Positions 8,808 to 18,644 are shown, counted from the first letter of the stretch. The stretch: 64,000 nucleotides of DNA from Brumicola pallidula DSM 14239 = ACAM 615 (GCF_000428905.1 NZ_AUAV01000022.1:1-64000); one strand, 5' to 3'. Translations and numbers: made by a program. Notes: generated by a model not told the origin, from the sequence alone.

Positions 8808-9935
8808 TCACACGCTCATTTCAGTAATGATGTGCTGTGCAATATTATCTAATGGAATTACTCTATCACAACTTCCAGATTCGGCGACCGCTCTGGGCAT
8901 ACCATAGACCACGCAGGACTTTTCATCTTGTGCCCAGATTGTCGCCCCTTTGGCTTTCAGCAACTGCCCACCAATGGCTCCTTCAGCTCCCATTCCGGTT
9001 AATATAACACTCAATATATCACCAGCAAATGCAGACACTAACGACTCCATTGTGAAATCGATACTAGGATGGTAGACAATCGTACTATTTTTTGGCGTAT
9101 CTATAATACTTATTTTAGCAAATGCACCGACACCGACAATCTGCATTTGCTTTCCACCTTCGGCCAAATATACGGTGCCTTTTTCAAGCCTATCATTGTC
9201 CTGAGCCAGCTTTACTCTCATTTGAGAATGTTTATCAAGGCGTTGTGCAAAAGCCGATGTAAACGTGCCTGGCATATGCTGAACCAAAATAACAGGATAA
9301 GGAAAGTCACTGGGCAGGTCACTAATTACTTTTTGCAGAGCAACAGGACCGCCGGTGCTTGCACCAATAAACAATAATTTATAACGTTTTCCAGAAGCTG
9401 GCAGCGGCGTCAATGAAGTTTCAAGTTTCGCAGATGTTCGCTGTTGCAACGTCAAATGAGTGCTTGATTGGAAATTTCCTATCACCGCAGAAGAAGGGGA
9501 AACGTCAACTTTTGCAAGGTCATTAGGCGTGTCTACGCCGCCGCGAGCAAGCGCTTTCACACGGCGTTGAATAAACAATATAGCTTCGGGTCGTTCAGTG
9601 CTGATGTCATCAAATTTTTTGGGAATAAAGTCTATCGCACCTGCGTCTAAGGCATCAAATGTTTCTTGTGCCCCCGCTTGCGTCAACGAAGAAAACATTA
9701 GAATAGCCGTAGGCGAAGCCCGCATAATTTTGCCAACAGCTTCGATACCACCCATAATCGGCATCTCAACATCCATCATGATCACATCAGGTTTTAATTC
9801 AATGGCTTTTTGAACAGCTTCTAAACCATTAACAGCCTGACCAACTACTTGTATACTTGGGTCTTTTTCTAAAACAGATGTTAAACGTCTTCTATAAAAC
9901 GTCGAATCATCAACAATCAACACTCGATATCGCAT
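8808..9935 (-). CDS. cheB: chemotaxis methylesterase CheB with Glu at the catalytic Asp position
   Basis: A 375-residue receiver plus methylesterase protein that demethylates or deamidates receptor glutamates during adaptation. The receiver domain has Asp9/Asp10 and phospho-acceptor Asp55 (MMDVEMP). The esterase domain has nucleophile Ser193 in GASTGGP and His220 in VQHMPG. The third triad position, the Asp of GMG-x-DG (Asp286 in E. coli and Salmonella), reads GMGAEG here, so residue 318 is Glu; the codon read directly on the minus strand is GAA. Everything else looks intact. It sits between cheA and parC in the long operon. Confidence 0.95.
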   Translation of the reverse strand: MRYRVLIVDDSTFYRRRLTSVLEKDPSIQVVGQAVNGLEAVQKAIELKPDVIMMDVEMPIMGGIEAVGKIMRASPTAILMFSSLTQAGAQETFDALDAGAIDFIPKKFDDISTERPEAILFIQRRVKALARGGVDTPNDLAKVDVSPSSAVIGNFQSSTHLTLQQRTSAKLETSLTPLPASGKRYKLLFIGASTGGPVALQKVISDLPSDFPYPVILVQHMPGTFTSAFAQRLDKHSQMRVKLAQDNDRLEKGTVYLAEGGKQMQIVGVGAFAKISIIDTPKNSTIVYHPSIDFTMESLVSAFAGDILSVILTGMGAEGAIGGQLLKAKGATIWAQDEKSCVVYGMPRAVAESGSCDRVIPLDNIAQHIITEMSV

Positions 9936-9996
9936 CGTTTTTGTAAAGCCCTTTTTGCTGATTTGAAATCTACGTTTAGTTTATCAGAATGTTAAT

Positions 9997-12150
9997 CTAA
10001 ACGTACCTTTTCAGTAGACTTGGAACGTCTAATATTAATGCTATGCCACCGTCGGAGGTAATCGTTGCTCCGGCCATTCCAGGCGTACCTTGTAACAAGG
10101 CATCCAGAGGCTTAATCACAACCTCTTCTTGGCCAATGAGTGAATCAACCACAAACCCGACCTGTTGAGTCCCCATTTGCATCACAACAACGTGACCTCG
10201 CGAGCGATCAACATCTACCGGAATACGGTTTAACCAATCACCAAGGTAGAATAGCGGAATAGCTTTAGACCTGACAATCATCGTTAATTGACCATCAACT
10301 TTATGCGTTTTACTAATATCCATATTGATAATTTCACTAACCGAACCCAGCGGTAGCGCAAATGTTTGAGCACCTACAATGATCATTAATGTTGGTAATA
10401 TCGCCAGCGTTAATGGCACTTTAATTGCTAATCTAGTGCCTTTGCCAAGCTCGGAAGTAATACTCACCGAACCGTTAAGTTGGTTTATTTTAGTTTTGAC
10501 CACATCCATACCAACACCGCGACCAGAGACTTCACTAATTTCGACTTTGGTCGAAAAACCGGGGGCGAAGATTAAATTGAACGCTTCAACATCTGACATT
10601 CTGGCTGCTGAATCAGCATCCAAAACACCGCGACTAATCGCAATTTCTTTCAGCTTTTCAGGGTCCATTCCTTTACCATCATCATCGATGGTGAGAAGAA
10701 TATGATCACCTTCTTGCGACGCTGATAATTTCACGATACCCATTCTAGGCTTGCCTTGAGCTTCACGCTCTTCTGGCATTTCAATACCATGGTCAACCGA
10801 GTTTCTGACCAAATGCACCAGCGGATCAGCAAGCGCTTCCACGAGGTTTTTATCTAAATCTGTTTCTTCGCCAACTAATTCAAGTGTGATTTCTTTTTTA
10901 AGTGTTCTGGCTAAATCGCGAACAACACGAGGAAAACGGCCAAACACTTTCTTGATTGGTTGCATGCGGGTTTTCATCACCGCACCTTGCAAATCGCCGG
11001 TTACCACGTCTAAATTAGCGATTGCTTTTGCCATGCTCTCATCAGGATTATTTATGCCTAAGCTCAATAAACGGTTGCGCACTAGCACGAGTTCACCAAC
11101 CATGTTCATAATTTGATCGAGTCTTTTAGTATCTACACGGACCGTTGTTTCAGCTTGCGGAGATCCACTTGGCTTCTTATCATCTTTTTTCACGAGCGGT
11201 GGAGCTGTTTGTGGCACTGCTTTTGCTGTTGGCTGCGGATTAGAAGGTACTTCGGTAATTGGTTTATCTTCAGCTTTTGCAGCAGTGCTTGGTTTTTCAA
11301 TCACTGGCTCATCTACTACTTTTACAGCAGATTTATTATCCGTGGCTTCAATCGGCGATTTACCTTCACCATGCAATTGATCGAGTAAGGCTTCAAACTC
11401 ATCATCGGTAATTTCGTCTGAATTATTGCTCACTGTTGGCGCTGCACTTGAGTCTGCCGCGCGCTCTTCAACCTTAAATTGGCCTTTGCCATGTAAGTCA
11501 TCTAGCAATGCTTCAAATTCGTCGTCGCTAATATCACCCGCATCAGATACTGCAGGAACCGGTGCTGAGGCTTTAGTTGGTCCTCCACTACCATGTAATT
11601 CATCTAGCAAGGCTTCGAATTCGTCTTCTGAAATCTCATCAATGCCATCAGACGCATTATTTTCTATAATGAGTTCGTCACCCCCATCAATAGTCACTTC
11701 GGTTGCTCCCACTAGAGCGGGTGACACCGGCTCTAGTGAGAAAATGTGTTCGTCGGCAGTCTCTGGCTTACTTAATTTATGCAAAACAGCAATAAGGTCG
11801 GCTGGTGCCGCTTCGAGAGGCTCTCTTAGTTTCACCTTTTCAAACATATCAACCACAACATCAGTTGCTTGCAGAATAACATCCATTAGTTCTGGCGTTA
11901 GTGTGCGCTGACCATTGCGCATAGCATCAAAGACGTTTTCTGCACCATGGCAGATATTAACGAGCTCGGTTAATGCTAAAAACCCCGCACCCCCTTTGAC
12001 CGTGTGATAACCCCGAAATATTGCGTTAAGTAACTCAGTATCTTCAGGCCTATTTTCTAGATCAACAAGTTGTTCTTGGAGTTGTTCAAGTATTTCTCCG
12101 GCTTCCACCAGGAAATCTTGCATTATTTCCTCGTCAAACTCAAACGACAT
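9997..12150 (-). CDS. cheA: chemotaxis histidine kinase CheA
   Basis: A 717-residue kinase. Domains in order: HPt with phospho-accepting His49 (FRGYHTVKGG); a long low-complexity linker (about 130-335); dimerisation (from TTVRVDTKRLDQIMNMVGELV, about 335-395); HATPase with N box HLVRNSVDHG (446-455), DDDGKGMD (489-496) and GRGVGMDV (543-550); and a C-terminal CheW-like domain. I see no P2 CheY-binding domain. In its place are three acidic copies of a motif close to DEISDDEFEALLDxLHG. CheA phosphorylates CheY and CheB; the linker may also carry the ParP/ParC localisation determinant. It is flanked by cheZ and cheB. Confidence 0.96.
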   Translation of the reverse strand: MSFEFDEEIMQDFLVEAGEILEQLQEQLVDLENRPEDTELLNAIFRGYHTVKGGAGFLALTELVNICHGAENVFDAMRNGQRTLTPELMDVILQATDVVVDMFEKVKLREPLEAAPADLIAVLHKLSKPETADEHIFSLEPVSPALVGATEVTIDGGDELIIENNASDGIDEISEDEFEALLDELHGSGGPTKASAPVPAVSDAGDISDDEFEALLDDLHGKGQFKVEERAADSSAAPTVSNNSDEITDDEFEALLDQLHGEGKSPIEATDNKSAVKVVDEPVIEKPSTAAKAEDKPITEVPSNPQPTAKAVPQTAPPLVKKDDKKPSGSPQAETTVRVDTKRLDQIMNMVGELVLVRNRLLSLGINNPDESMAKAIANLDVVTGDLQGAVMKTRMQPIKKVFGRFPRVVRDLARTLKKEITLELVGEETDLDKNLVEALADPLVHLVRNSVDHGIEMPEEREAQGKPRMGIVKLSASQEGDHILLTIDDDGKGMDPEKLKEIAISRGVLDADSAARMSDVEAFNLIFAPGFSTKVEISEVSGRGVGMDVVKTKINQLNGSVSITSELGKGTRLAIKVPLTLAILPTLMIIVGAQTFALPLGSVSEIINMDISKTHKVDGQLTMIVRSKAIPLFYLGDWLNRIPVDVDRSRGHVVVMQMGTQQVGFVVDSLIGQEEVVIKPLDALLQGTPGMAGATITSDGGIALILDVPSLLKRYV
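11362..11640 (-). repeat. three degenerate copies of an acidic EFEALLD-x-LHG motif inside cheA
   Basis: Residues 171-187, 205-221 and 245-261 of CheA carry near-identical blocks: DEISEDEFEALLDELHG, GDISDDEFEALLDDLHG and DEITDDEFEALLDQLHG. They are spaced by about 34 and 40 residues with Pro/Ser/Ala-rich linkers between. The DNA copies have diverged at synonymous sites, so the repeats are old and kept at protein level, unlike the near-identical minisatellites elsewhere in the window. Confidence 0.85.
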
Positions 12151-12162
12151 TCGTCGGCTCCC

Positions 12163-12921
12163 CTAAAACCCTAAACTTGACAGCAAATCATCAACGTCGT
12201 CTTGTCCACTAACTACGTCGTCGCGAGTATCTGCATCGATAATTGGCCCTTCGGCCTTTACTATATCGGTCTTTTTCTTAGAAGTTTGAGGATTATCTTC
12301 AATTAGTGTCAATTCTGCAACATCGCCAAATGCTGTTAGCATCGAAACAAGGCTATCTTCAACTTCTTTAACCAACTCAATGACGCGACGAATTACCTGC
12401 CCAGTTAAATCCTGATAGCCCTGGGCCATCAATATTTCAGTAAGCAAGGTATTTAGTGCATCAGCATCAATGGCTGCATCGGATAGCAGTTTATCGAGTT
12501 TGTGACACAGGTCCTTAAACTCACCTAATTCAATTTGGCGGCCCATTAATTTCTGCCATTCGGGCATAATGCTAGTGATCCGCTGATTCAAACCTTCAGC
12601 AATAGGCATACTTGCTTCGACAGCGTCCATGGTGGTGTTCGCTGCTTTTTCTGTTTCTTCTATAACGTATATAAGTCGTGCTCGAGCGTCGGGGATCTCA
12701 TCTTGCATTAAATTCGCAATCCGCTCATCCACTTGGAAGTTATTAAGTGAGTCATGTAACTGGCGGGTCAATTTTCCTACTTCAGAAAAAAGCTCAGTTG
12801 ACTCTCTCATCGTGATTGTATCGACAAGCGCATTCGCTTGCTCGCGATCACCTTTTTCTAGATATTCTACTAGTAGCTTCGCTTCATCTAGCGAAACTAA
12901 GTCTCTCTCTGTCGTTGTCAT
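12163..12921 (-). CDS. cheZ: CheY-P phosphatase CheZ
   Basis: A 252-residue helical phosphatase that ends the tumble or reversal signal. The catalytic segment MAQGYQDLTGQVIRRVIELV carries Asp171 and Gln175, matching Asp143 and Gln147 of E. coli CheZ. The C terminus ends in QDDVDDLLSSLGF, the typical CheY-binding tail, after an acidic and Lys-rich linker. It lies 12 bp upstream of cheA and about 30 bp after cheY. Length is slightly longer than in enterics, normal for polar flagellates. Confidence 0.95.
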   Translation of the reverse strand: MTTTERDLVSLDEAKLLVEYLEKGDREQANALVDTITMRESTELFSEVGKLTRQLHDSLNNFQVDERIANLMQDEIPDARARLIYVIEETEKAANTTMDAVEASMPIAEGLNQRITSIMPEWQKLMGRQIELGEFKDLCHKLDKLLSDAAIDADALNTLLTEILMAQGYQDLTGQVIRRVIELVKEVEDSLVSMLTAFGDVAELTLIEDNPQTSKKKTDIVKAEGPIIDADTRDDVVSGQDDVDDLLSSLGF

Positions 12922-12951
12922 CCAACGTTACCCCATTAAGAAATATCGCTG

Positions 12952-13335
12952 TTAACCGAGACGCTGAAAAATCTTTTCAAGTTTTTCTTGCAGTGTCGCT
13001 GCTGTGAACGGTTTAACGACATAACCATTCACGCCGGCTTGAGCCGCGGCAACGATTTGCTCTTTTTTCGCTTCCGCTGTTACCATTAAAACAGGCAAGT
13101 GCTTTAAGTTATCATTGGCCCGAATAGCACGTAAGAGGTCAATGCCTTGCATGCCAGGCATATTCCAATCTGTCACAACAAAATCGAAATCACCTTGCAA
13201 AAGCATCGGCAACGCAGTATTGCCGTCGTCAGCCTCTTGAATGCTAGTAAAGCCGAGGTCTTTTAACAAATTCTTAATGATACGCCTCATGGTTGAAAAA
13301 TCATCAACAACTAGGATTTTCATATTTTTATTCAA
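12952..13335 (-). CDS. cheY: chemotaxis response regulator CheY
   Basis: A 127-residue single-domain response regulator that binds FliM/FliN when phosphorylated. Asp11, Asp12, phospho-acceptor Asp56 ([10 protein letters not shown]), Thr86, Tyr105 and Lys108 are all in place. The start is TTG at 13335: GGAGG sits 5 nt upstream of it, whereas the nearest ATG is 12 nt further in and too far from this ribosome site. It follows fliA by about 45 bp. Confidence 0.95.
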   Translation of the reverse strand: MNKNMKILVVDDFSTMRRIIKNLLKDLGFTSIQEADDGNTALPMLLQGDFDFVVTDWNMPGMQGIDLLRAIRANDNLKHLPVLMVTAEAKKEQIVAAAQAGVNGYVVKPFTAATLQEKLEKIFQRLG

Positions 13336-13345
13336 AACTGCCTCC
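13336..13345 (-). promoter_or_regulatory. strong ribosome binding site fixing a TTG start for cheY
   Basis: The minus strand reads GGAGGCAGTTTTGAAT, a full Shine-Dalgarno followed 5 nt later by TTG. This decides the cheY start in favour of TTG over the downstream ATG. Confidence 0.65.
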
Positions 13346-13382
13346 GCTGAGGTACAAATTAACTATAAAAAAAGCAAAAAAC

Positions 13383-14111
13383 TCAGTCGGCTGTTCGCCA
13401 AGACTGCATTTTCGACTTTAACTTTAACATCGCTTGACTATGAATTTGACTCACTCGAGATTCACTTACCTCGAGCACTTCGCCAATTTCGCGCAAATTT
13501 AGTTCTTCATCATAATAGAGTGAGAGCACTATCGCCTCTCGCTCTGGTAATGTTGTTATCGCCCGTGCTAGCGCTTTCTGAAATGATCCTTGCACCATAT
13601 TTTCAAAAGGACTGTTTTCACCTTTTGTTGCGTCTGTTGTAAGAACGTCTTCGCTTACGCCAAGATCCTCAATTCCAACAAGCTTACCCGCGTTCACTTC
13701 ATTTAACATTTGGTGGTATTCTTGCACTGATACTTGTAGCCTTTCAGCTACATCTATATCTCGTGCGTCGCGGCCTGTGGCTTTTTCTACTTGAGAAATA
13801 GCTTGCGTTATTGCGCGACTATTCTTATGCACCGAACGCGGAGTCCAGTCACCTTTTCGAATTTCATCGAGCATAGAACCGCGAATGCGAATACCAGCAA
13901 AGGTCTCAAAACTTGCGCCCTTAGAACCATCAAAGTTTTTTGCTGCTTCAAGCAAACCAATCATCCCTGCTTGAATCAAGTCGTCCACGAGGACACTTGC
14001 TGGCAACCTTGCTATAAGATGGTGAGCGATTCTTTTAACCAAAGGAGCATGTCGCTCGACCAATTGGTTTTTATCAATTTGTTGTTGATAGACAGCCACT
14101 TTGTTACTCAC
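13383..14111 (-). CDS. fliA: flagellar sigma factor sigma-28 (FliA)
   Basis: A 242-residue sigma-28 that transcribes late flagellar genes, here most likely the flagellins with TAAA-N15-GCCGATAA-like promoters at 41.6, 56.4 and 60.4 kb. Region 2 (HAPLVKRIAHHLIARLPASVLVDDLIQAGMIGLLEA), region 3 (IRKGDWTPRSVHKNSR) and region 4 helix-turn-helix (LNLREIGEVLEVSESRVSQIHSQAM) are clear. The start is GTG, 11 nt after flhG. Its activity should be held by FlgM, which lies outside the window. Confidence 0.96.
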   Translation of the reverse strand: MSNKVAVYQQQIDKNQLVERHAPLVKRIAHHLIARLPASVLVDDLIQAGMIGLLEAAKNFDGSKGASFETFAGIRIRGSMLDEIRKGDWTPRSVHKNSRAITQAISQVEKATGRDARDIDVAERLQVSVQEYHQMLNEVNAGKLVGIEDLGVSEDVLTTDATKGENSPFENMVQGSFQKALARAITTLPEREAIVLSLYYDEELNLREIGEVLEVSESRVSQIHSQAMLKLKSKMQSWRTAD

Positions 14112-14122
14112 TAATTAGTTAC

Positions 14123-14974
14123 CTACTCGTTTCTCGATACTAACTGCTCAATAAAAAATTCCAAATGTCCGCCCGGTTGCTCCGGAATAGGCCATGTCAT
14201 GGATTTTTGAGCTAAGCTAGTGATCGCCAATGCCGCAGGCGATGATGGATATGCATCAACGATCGCAGCTTGTTTGCGTACTGATTTACGAATGTTTTCG
14301 TCAAATGGAATAATACCCACCAACTCTAATGCAACATCCAAAAATCGCCCTGTCACCTTGGAAAGCTTACTAAAGAGTTCTTTCCCTTCTTTTTCACTGC
14401 GAACCATATTAGCGATAATCTTAAACTTAAAAACGCCATGTTCACGGTTCAGAATTTTTATCAATGCATAAGCATCGGTCAACGATGTAGGTTCATCACA
14501 CACAACCACAAGCACGTCTTGCGCTGCGCGAGAAAAACTCATGACCATGTCGGAGATACCCGCTGCCGTATCAACAATCAGCACTTCAATATCAGTGCGC
14601 AACTCGCTAAAGGCTCTTATCAGGCCTGCATGTTCTGTTGAGCCTAGTTCGGCCATTGACTGCGAGCCTGATGTGGCTGGCGCAATTTTAACGCCATGCG
14701 GACCGGTGACTAAAATGTCGTCCAAGGTGCATTCACCTCGAAGCACATGTGATAAATTTTTATCTACACGCAATCCAAGTAAAACGTCACAATTTGCTAG
14801 GCCTAAATCAGCATCAAGTACCAACACACGTTTTCCTTGTTTGGCCAAGGATATAGCTAAATTTAAAGACACATTAGTTTTACCTACGCCACCCTTACCG
14901 CCAGTGACTGCCATGACCTTAATTAATTTGGACTGATTCATTTTTCTTAAGCTACTCGCTTGATCTTCTATCAT
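14123..14974 (-). CDS. flhG: flagellar number regulator FlhG (FleN)
   Basis: A 283-residue MinD-like ATPase that limits the polar flagellum number, antagonising FlhF and FlrA/FleQ. The N terminus carries the DQASSLR motif (residues 4-10) known to stimulate the FlhF GTPase, followed by the Walker A GKGGVGKT (26-33), VLDADLGLANCDVLLGL and a C-terminal amphipathic tail. Its ATG overlaps the flhF stop by 4 nt (ATGA), so the two are translationally coupled. Family and context agree. Confidence 0.95.
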   Translation of the reverse strand: MIEDQASSLRKMNQSKLIKVMAVTGGKGGVGKTNVSLNLAISLAKQGKRVLVLDADLGLANCDVLLGLRVDKNLSHVLRGECTLDDILVTGPHGVKIAPATSGSQSMAELGSTEHAGLIRAFSELRTDIEVLIVDTAAGISDMVMSFSRAAQDVLVVVCDEPTSLTDAYALIKILNREHGVFKFKIIANMVRSEKEGKELFSKLSKVTGRFLDVALELVGIIPFDENIRKSVRKQAAIVDAYPSSPAALAITSLAQKSMTWPIPEQPGGHLEFFIEQLVSRNE

Positions 14975-16470
14975 ACGGCTCTGACACCCGCGTCAAAGCT
15001 TGTTGCATTAGTATGCGCCAAAGCATACTTTTTATAAAGTTTTGACGCGACCATTATTAAATTTTTTGCATCTGCAAGTTTTATGTCTTCTGGCACTCTC
15101 TGTCCATCCGTTACGTAGCTTAGTCTAAGGTCGTTTTCAATCACTACGCTAAGTGCTTCGCCAAGGCTATAACACTCATCTAATTTACTAAAAATACAAC
15201 CCGTTAGGTTTATATTCTTATACGCCTGTATGGTTTGATGTAACACTTGATACTGCGCACCTGCAGGTAACACTAAATATTTTTTAATATTAGCAGTCGT
15301 TTCTTTCTCGTAGTCATTGAGCTGCGTCACTAAACGAGCATCACGCTGACTGAAACCAGCCGTATCAATCAAGACTAATTTTTTATGTCTTAATTGATAA
15401 AGTATATGGGCTAACTCTTCAGAAGTCTGCGCTTTTTTCACAGTACAGCCAATAATTTTCCCATATGTCGCCAATTGCTCAAAAGCCGCAATTCGATATG
15501 TATCAACGGTGATCATAGCAACTTCATTTGCACCAAATTTTTGCGCATATTTAGCCGCTAGTTTAGCCACTGTTGTGGTTTTACCTGTGCCCGTTGCGCC
15601 AACTAGTGCAACAATACCTGATTGCTGTAATATATCATTACCACCTATATGCAAACGGTTTGAGATGAGATTAAGTAAATAATCCCAGCCTTCTGTCTCA
15701 GATGCTTGGGGTGGAAGAAAGCTTATTAGTTGTGCACAGAGCTTTTCACTAATGCCCATACCTAACAACTTATTACCCAGAAAATAATGCGTTGGGTTTT
15801 TACGTTTATTTTTTTCGTCACTTAAGCCATTGACTTGATATTGTAAAACATTACGAATCGAAGCAAGTTCTGATTTAATTAATTCAAGCCCGTCACTGGA
15901 AGGTAACTTATTGTCTTGACTGAATAAATCAGATGCTTGACTATCAGAAAAATCTTGTTTTATTGGAAAATCGTCAATCGGTTTATGCACCGGCGTTCTG
16001 ACATATTGGTGGCTTAGCTCAGCTTCACGAAGACGTTTTTCTGCTTGCTGCGAATCAGCATATGCCTGACTAACACGAGGATGATGTTGACTTGGAGCTG
16101 GTACATATTGACTCGAACCATTATTTCGTTGTTGTGTATGCGCTGCATTTGCATGTTGCACACTAGTAAAACCAACACTACCTTCTTCACCAAGTTGACC
16201 CGCATGCTGTTTTTCCAACAGTGCTTTGAGACTATCAGGTCCATCATCACCGATTATTTCACTTAACGTGGGCGTATTTTTTGCTTTTTTACCCAAGCTA
16301 ATGGTTGGTGCTGGTTTTGTCATCTCGGTCTCTTTATCAACTGCTGCGACCAGCTCGACGCCATCTGCTACTTTTTTATTAGACATAATAACTGCATCGC
16401 CGCCAAGCTCGTCTTTAACTTGCTTGAGCGCTTCACGCATATCTTTGCCAAAAAAACGTCTAATTTTCAT
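14971..16470 (-). CDS. flhF: flagellar placement GTPase FlhF
   Basis: A 499-residue SRP-type GTPase that marks the pole for flagellar assembly. The basic N-terminal B domain (MKIRRFFGKDMREALKQVKDELG) is followed by a long Gln/Ser-rich linker (about 60-200), the N domain, and the G domain with P-loop GATGTGKTT (291-299), DTYRIAAFEQL, DTAGF (369-373) and SKLDE (428-432). It is coupled to flhG by a 4-nt overlap and lies 32 bp after flhA. Confidence 0.96.
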   Translation of the reverse strand: MKIRRFFGKDMREALKQVKDELGGDAVIMSNKKVADGVELVAAVDKETEMTKPAPTISLGKKAKNTPTLSEIIGDDGPDSLKALLEKQHAGQLGEEGSVGFTSVQHANAAHTQQRNNGSSQYVPAPSQHHPRVSQAYADSQQAEKRLREAELSHQYVRTPVHKPIDDFPIKQDFSDSQASDLFSQDNKLPSSDGLELIKSELASIRNVLQYQVNGLSDEKNKRKNPTHYFLGNKLLGMGISEKLCAQLISFLPPQASETEGWDYLLNLISNRLHIGGNDILQQSGIVALVGATGTGKTTTVAKLAAKYAQKFGANEVAMITVDTYRIAAFEQLATYGKIIGCTVKKAQTSEELAHILYQLRHKKLVLIDTAGFSQRDARLVTQLNDYEKETTANIKKYLVLPAGAQYQVLHQTIQAYKNINLTGCIFSKLDECYSLGEALSVVIENDLRLSYVTDGQRVPEDIKLADAKNLIMVASKLYKKYALAHTNATSFDAGVRAV

Positions 16471-16502
16471 GATGCCCTCGTTAGTGTATGTAATGCGTCA
16501 GT

Positions 16503-18602
16503 TTATTGACCGACTGATGACACTATTTTTATTTGTTTGTCGTCTGGTATCTCTTGATAAGACAACACATGTAAACCTACAACAGCGTGTTTTAAGAATC
16601 TTGATAACACCGGACGTAGCATCCCTGATGTTAATAACACTGATGGTTCGCCAGCGAGTTCTTGTTGCTGACTTGCCTCAGTTAATGATTGCTGAATCTT
16701 TTCTGCAAGGCCTGGCTCTATTCCAGCGCCATCTTCACCACCTGCCTGTAATGACTTATGCAACATTTGTTCCAAGTCTGGAGCTAATGTAATAACGGGT
16801 ATTTCATCACCGCCCGAGGTAATGTCTTGCACAATCAAACGCTTCAACGCAATACGCAATGCAGACACCAATACATCGGGGTCTTGGCTCTTCGGTCCAT
16901 ACTCACAGAGTGTTTGACAAATAGTCCGCATATCCCTAATCGGTACACCTTCATATAATAAGGTTTGTAATACTTTAACCATGGTACTTAGTGACAAAAT
17001 ATCAGGCACCAGTCCCTCAACTAACTTCGGATTAGTCTTCTCAAGCATATCGAGAAGTTGCTGCACTTCTTCATGTCCCAATAATTGATAAGCATTGGTT
17101 GTCAATAACTGACTCAAGTGTGTCGCCACGACAGTAGCTGAATCAACAACCGTATAACCCAACGTTTGCGCGTGTTCGCGTTGATTAGCTTTGATCCACA
17201 CCGCATCTAGCCCAAAAGCAGGATCCTTTGTCTTAGTGCCTGAAAGCTCGCCGAATACTTGGCCCGGATTAATCGCAAGCTCGTTATCGTGACTGATCTC
17301 AGCATCACCGATTGACACACCCATCATTGAAATAGAGTACGCATTTGGTGAAAAGTCTAAATTATCGCGAATATGTACAGGGGGGATAAGAAAGCCGAGT
17401 TCTTGCGACAGTTTTTTACGCACACCTTTAATTCGCGTCAATAGTTCACCACCCTGCGACTTATCCACAAGTGGAATGAGACGGTAGCCAACTTCTAAAC
17501 CAATAGTGTCAACATGTTGAACATCATCCCAACCAAGTTCTTTCATTTCACTTGGTCCTTTGTTCACATCTGGCATTGCTTCCACCAGTGATTTTTCTTG
17601 CGCTTCCTTGGCTTTCATTTTGTCTCTAAAGAAAGCGTATGCGAAAACAGCAGTCGAAAAACCTAGGAAGGCCACGTGGGGCATTCCTGGTACAACACCC
17701 ATTATAAATAATATTCCTGAAGTAATATAAAGTGCTTTGCGATTGGCTAATTGCTCTCGAATTTCATGACCCATTTCTTGCGAATCATTTTCGCGAGTCA
17801 CGATAATTGCGGTGGCGACAGACAGTAGTAACGATGGGATTTGCGCCACCAAACCGTCACCAATGGTAAGAATAATATAAACTTCCATGGCAGTAGAAAA
17901 ATCTAAATCATGTTGATACATGCCAACAAAAAGACCACCAACAATATTGATTAGCATAATGAAAAGGCCCGCGATCGCGTCCCCTTTTACAAATTTTGAT
18001 GCACCGTCCATCGAACCATAGAAATCAGCTTCAGCGGTGATTTCTTCTCTTCGCGTTCGAGCTTGGTCTGAGTCGATGTAGCCTGCATTCAAATCAGCAT
18101 CAATCGCCATTTGCTTACCGGGCATTGCGTCCAACGTAAATCTGGCGCTTACTTCAGAAATACGACCTGCTCCTGCTGTAACCACTTTAAAGTTGATGAT
18201 AAGCAAGATCGCAAATACGACGACACCGACAACGTAATTGCCACCAATAACAACTTCACCAAACGATTGTATTACTTTGCCTGCCGCGTCTCCACCTTCA
18301 TGCCCGTCCAACAGCACAATTCGCGTAGAGGCCACGTTAAGCGCCAAACGCAGAACGGTAGCGATTAACAGAACCAGTGGAAATATGCCAAAATCGATAG
18401 GCCGTTTAGTTAATACTGAGACCAAAATAATAACCAGTGACAACGCAATATTGAAACTGAAAAGCACATCCAATAAGATTGCCGGCATGGGCAGGATAAC
18501 CATGCCCATAATAGCTAAAACCACGATTGGCGCGCCCATACCACCGGCGATATTCTTTAATTGTGATTTATCTATACTTTGAAAAGCGGAAGTTAATTGC
18601 AT
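16503..18602 (-). CDS. flhA: flagellar type III export gate protein FlhA
   Basis: A 699-residue FHIPEP-family membrane protein of the export gate. About eight membrane helices fill the first 330 residues, with the conserved segment FVKGDAIAGLFIMLINIVGG and DGLVAQIPSLLLSVATAIIVTR, followed by a large cytoplasmic domain that docks export chaperones. Start ATG. Unlike in many relatives it is not directly preceded by flhB: a diguanylate cyclase gene lies between them, and flhA has its own sigma-54-like promoter. Confidence 0.97.
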   Translation of the reverse strand: MQLTSAFQSIDKSQLKNIAGGMGAPIVVLAIMGMVILPMPAILLDVLFSFNIALSLVIILVSVLTKRPIDFGIFPLVLLIATVLRLALNVASTRIVLLDGHEGGDAAGKVIQSFGEVVIGGNYVVGVVVFAILLIINFKVVTAGAGRISEVSARFTLDAMPGKQMAIDADLNAGYIDSDQARTRREEITAEADFYGSMDGASKFVKGDAIAGLFIMLINIVGGLFVGMYQHDLDFSTAMEVYIILTIGDGLVAQIPSLLLSVATAIIVTRENDSQEMGHEIREQLANRKALYITSGILFIMGVVPGMPHVAFLGFSTAVFAYAFFRDKMKAKEAQEKSLVEAMPDVNKGPSEMKELGWDDVQHVDTIGLEVGYRLIPLVDKSQGGELLTRIKGVRKKLSQELGFLIPPVHIRDNLDFSPNAYSISMMGVSIGDAEISHDNELAINPGQVFGELSGTKTKDPAFGLDAVWIKANQREHAQTLGYTVVDSATVVATHLSQLLTTNAYQLLGHEEVQQLLDMLEKTNPKLVEGLVPDILSLSTMVKVLQTLLYEGVPIRDMRTICQTLCEYGPKSQDPDVLVSALRIALKRLIVQDITSGGDEIPVITLAPDLEQMLHKSLQAGGEDGAGIEPGLAEKIQQSLTEASQQQELAGEPSVLLTSGMLRPVLSRFLKHAVVGLHVLSYQEIPDDKQIKIVSSVGQ

Positions 18603-18644
18603 ACAACAGACTTTTGACAGCTAAGTAATAATACTGGACGTACT

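Noticed and set aside
9069-9377. Plus-strand open frame opposite cheB
   Set aside because: No ribosome site, no family resemblance, and the minus strand is clearly coding.
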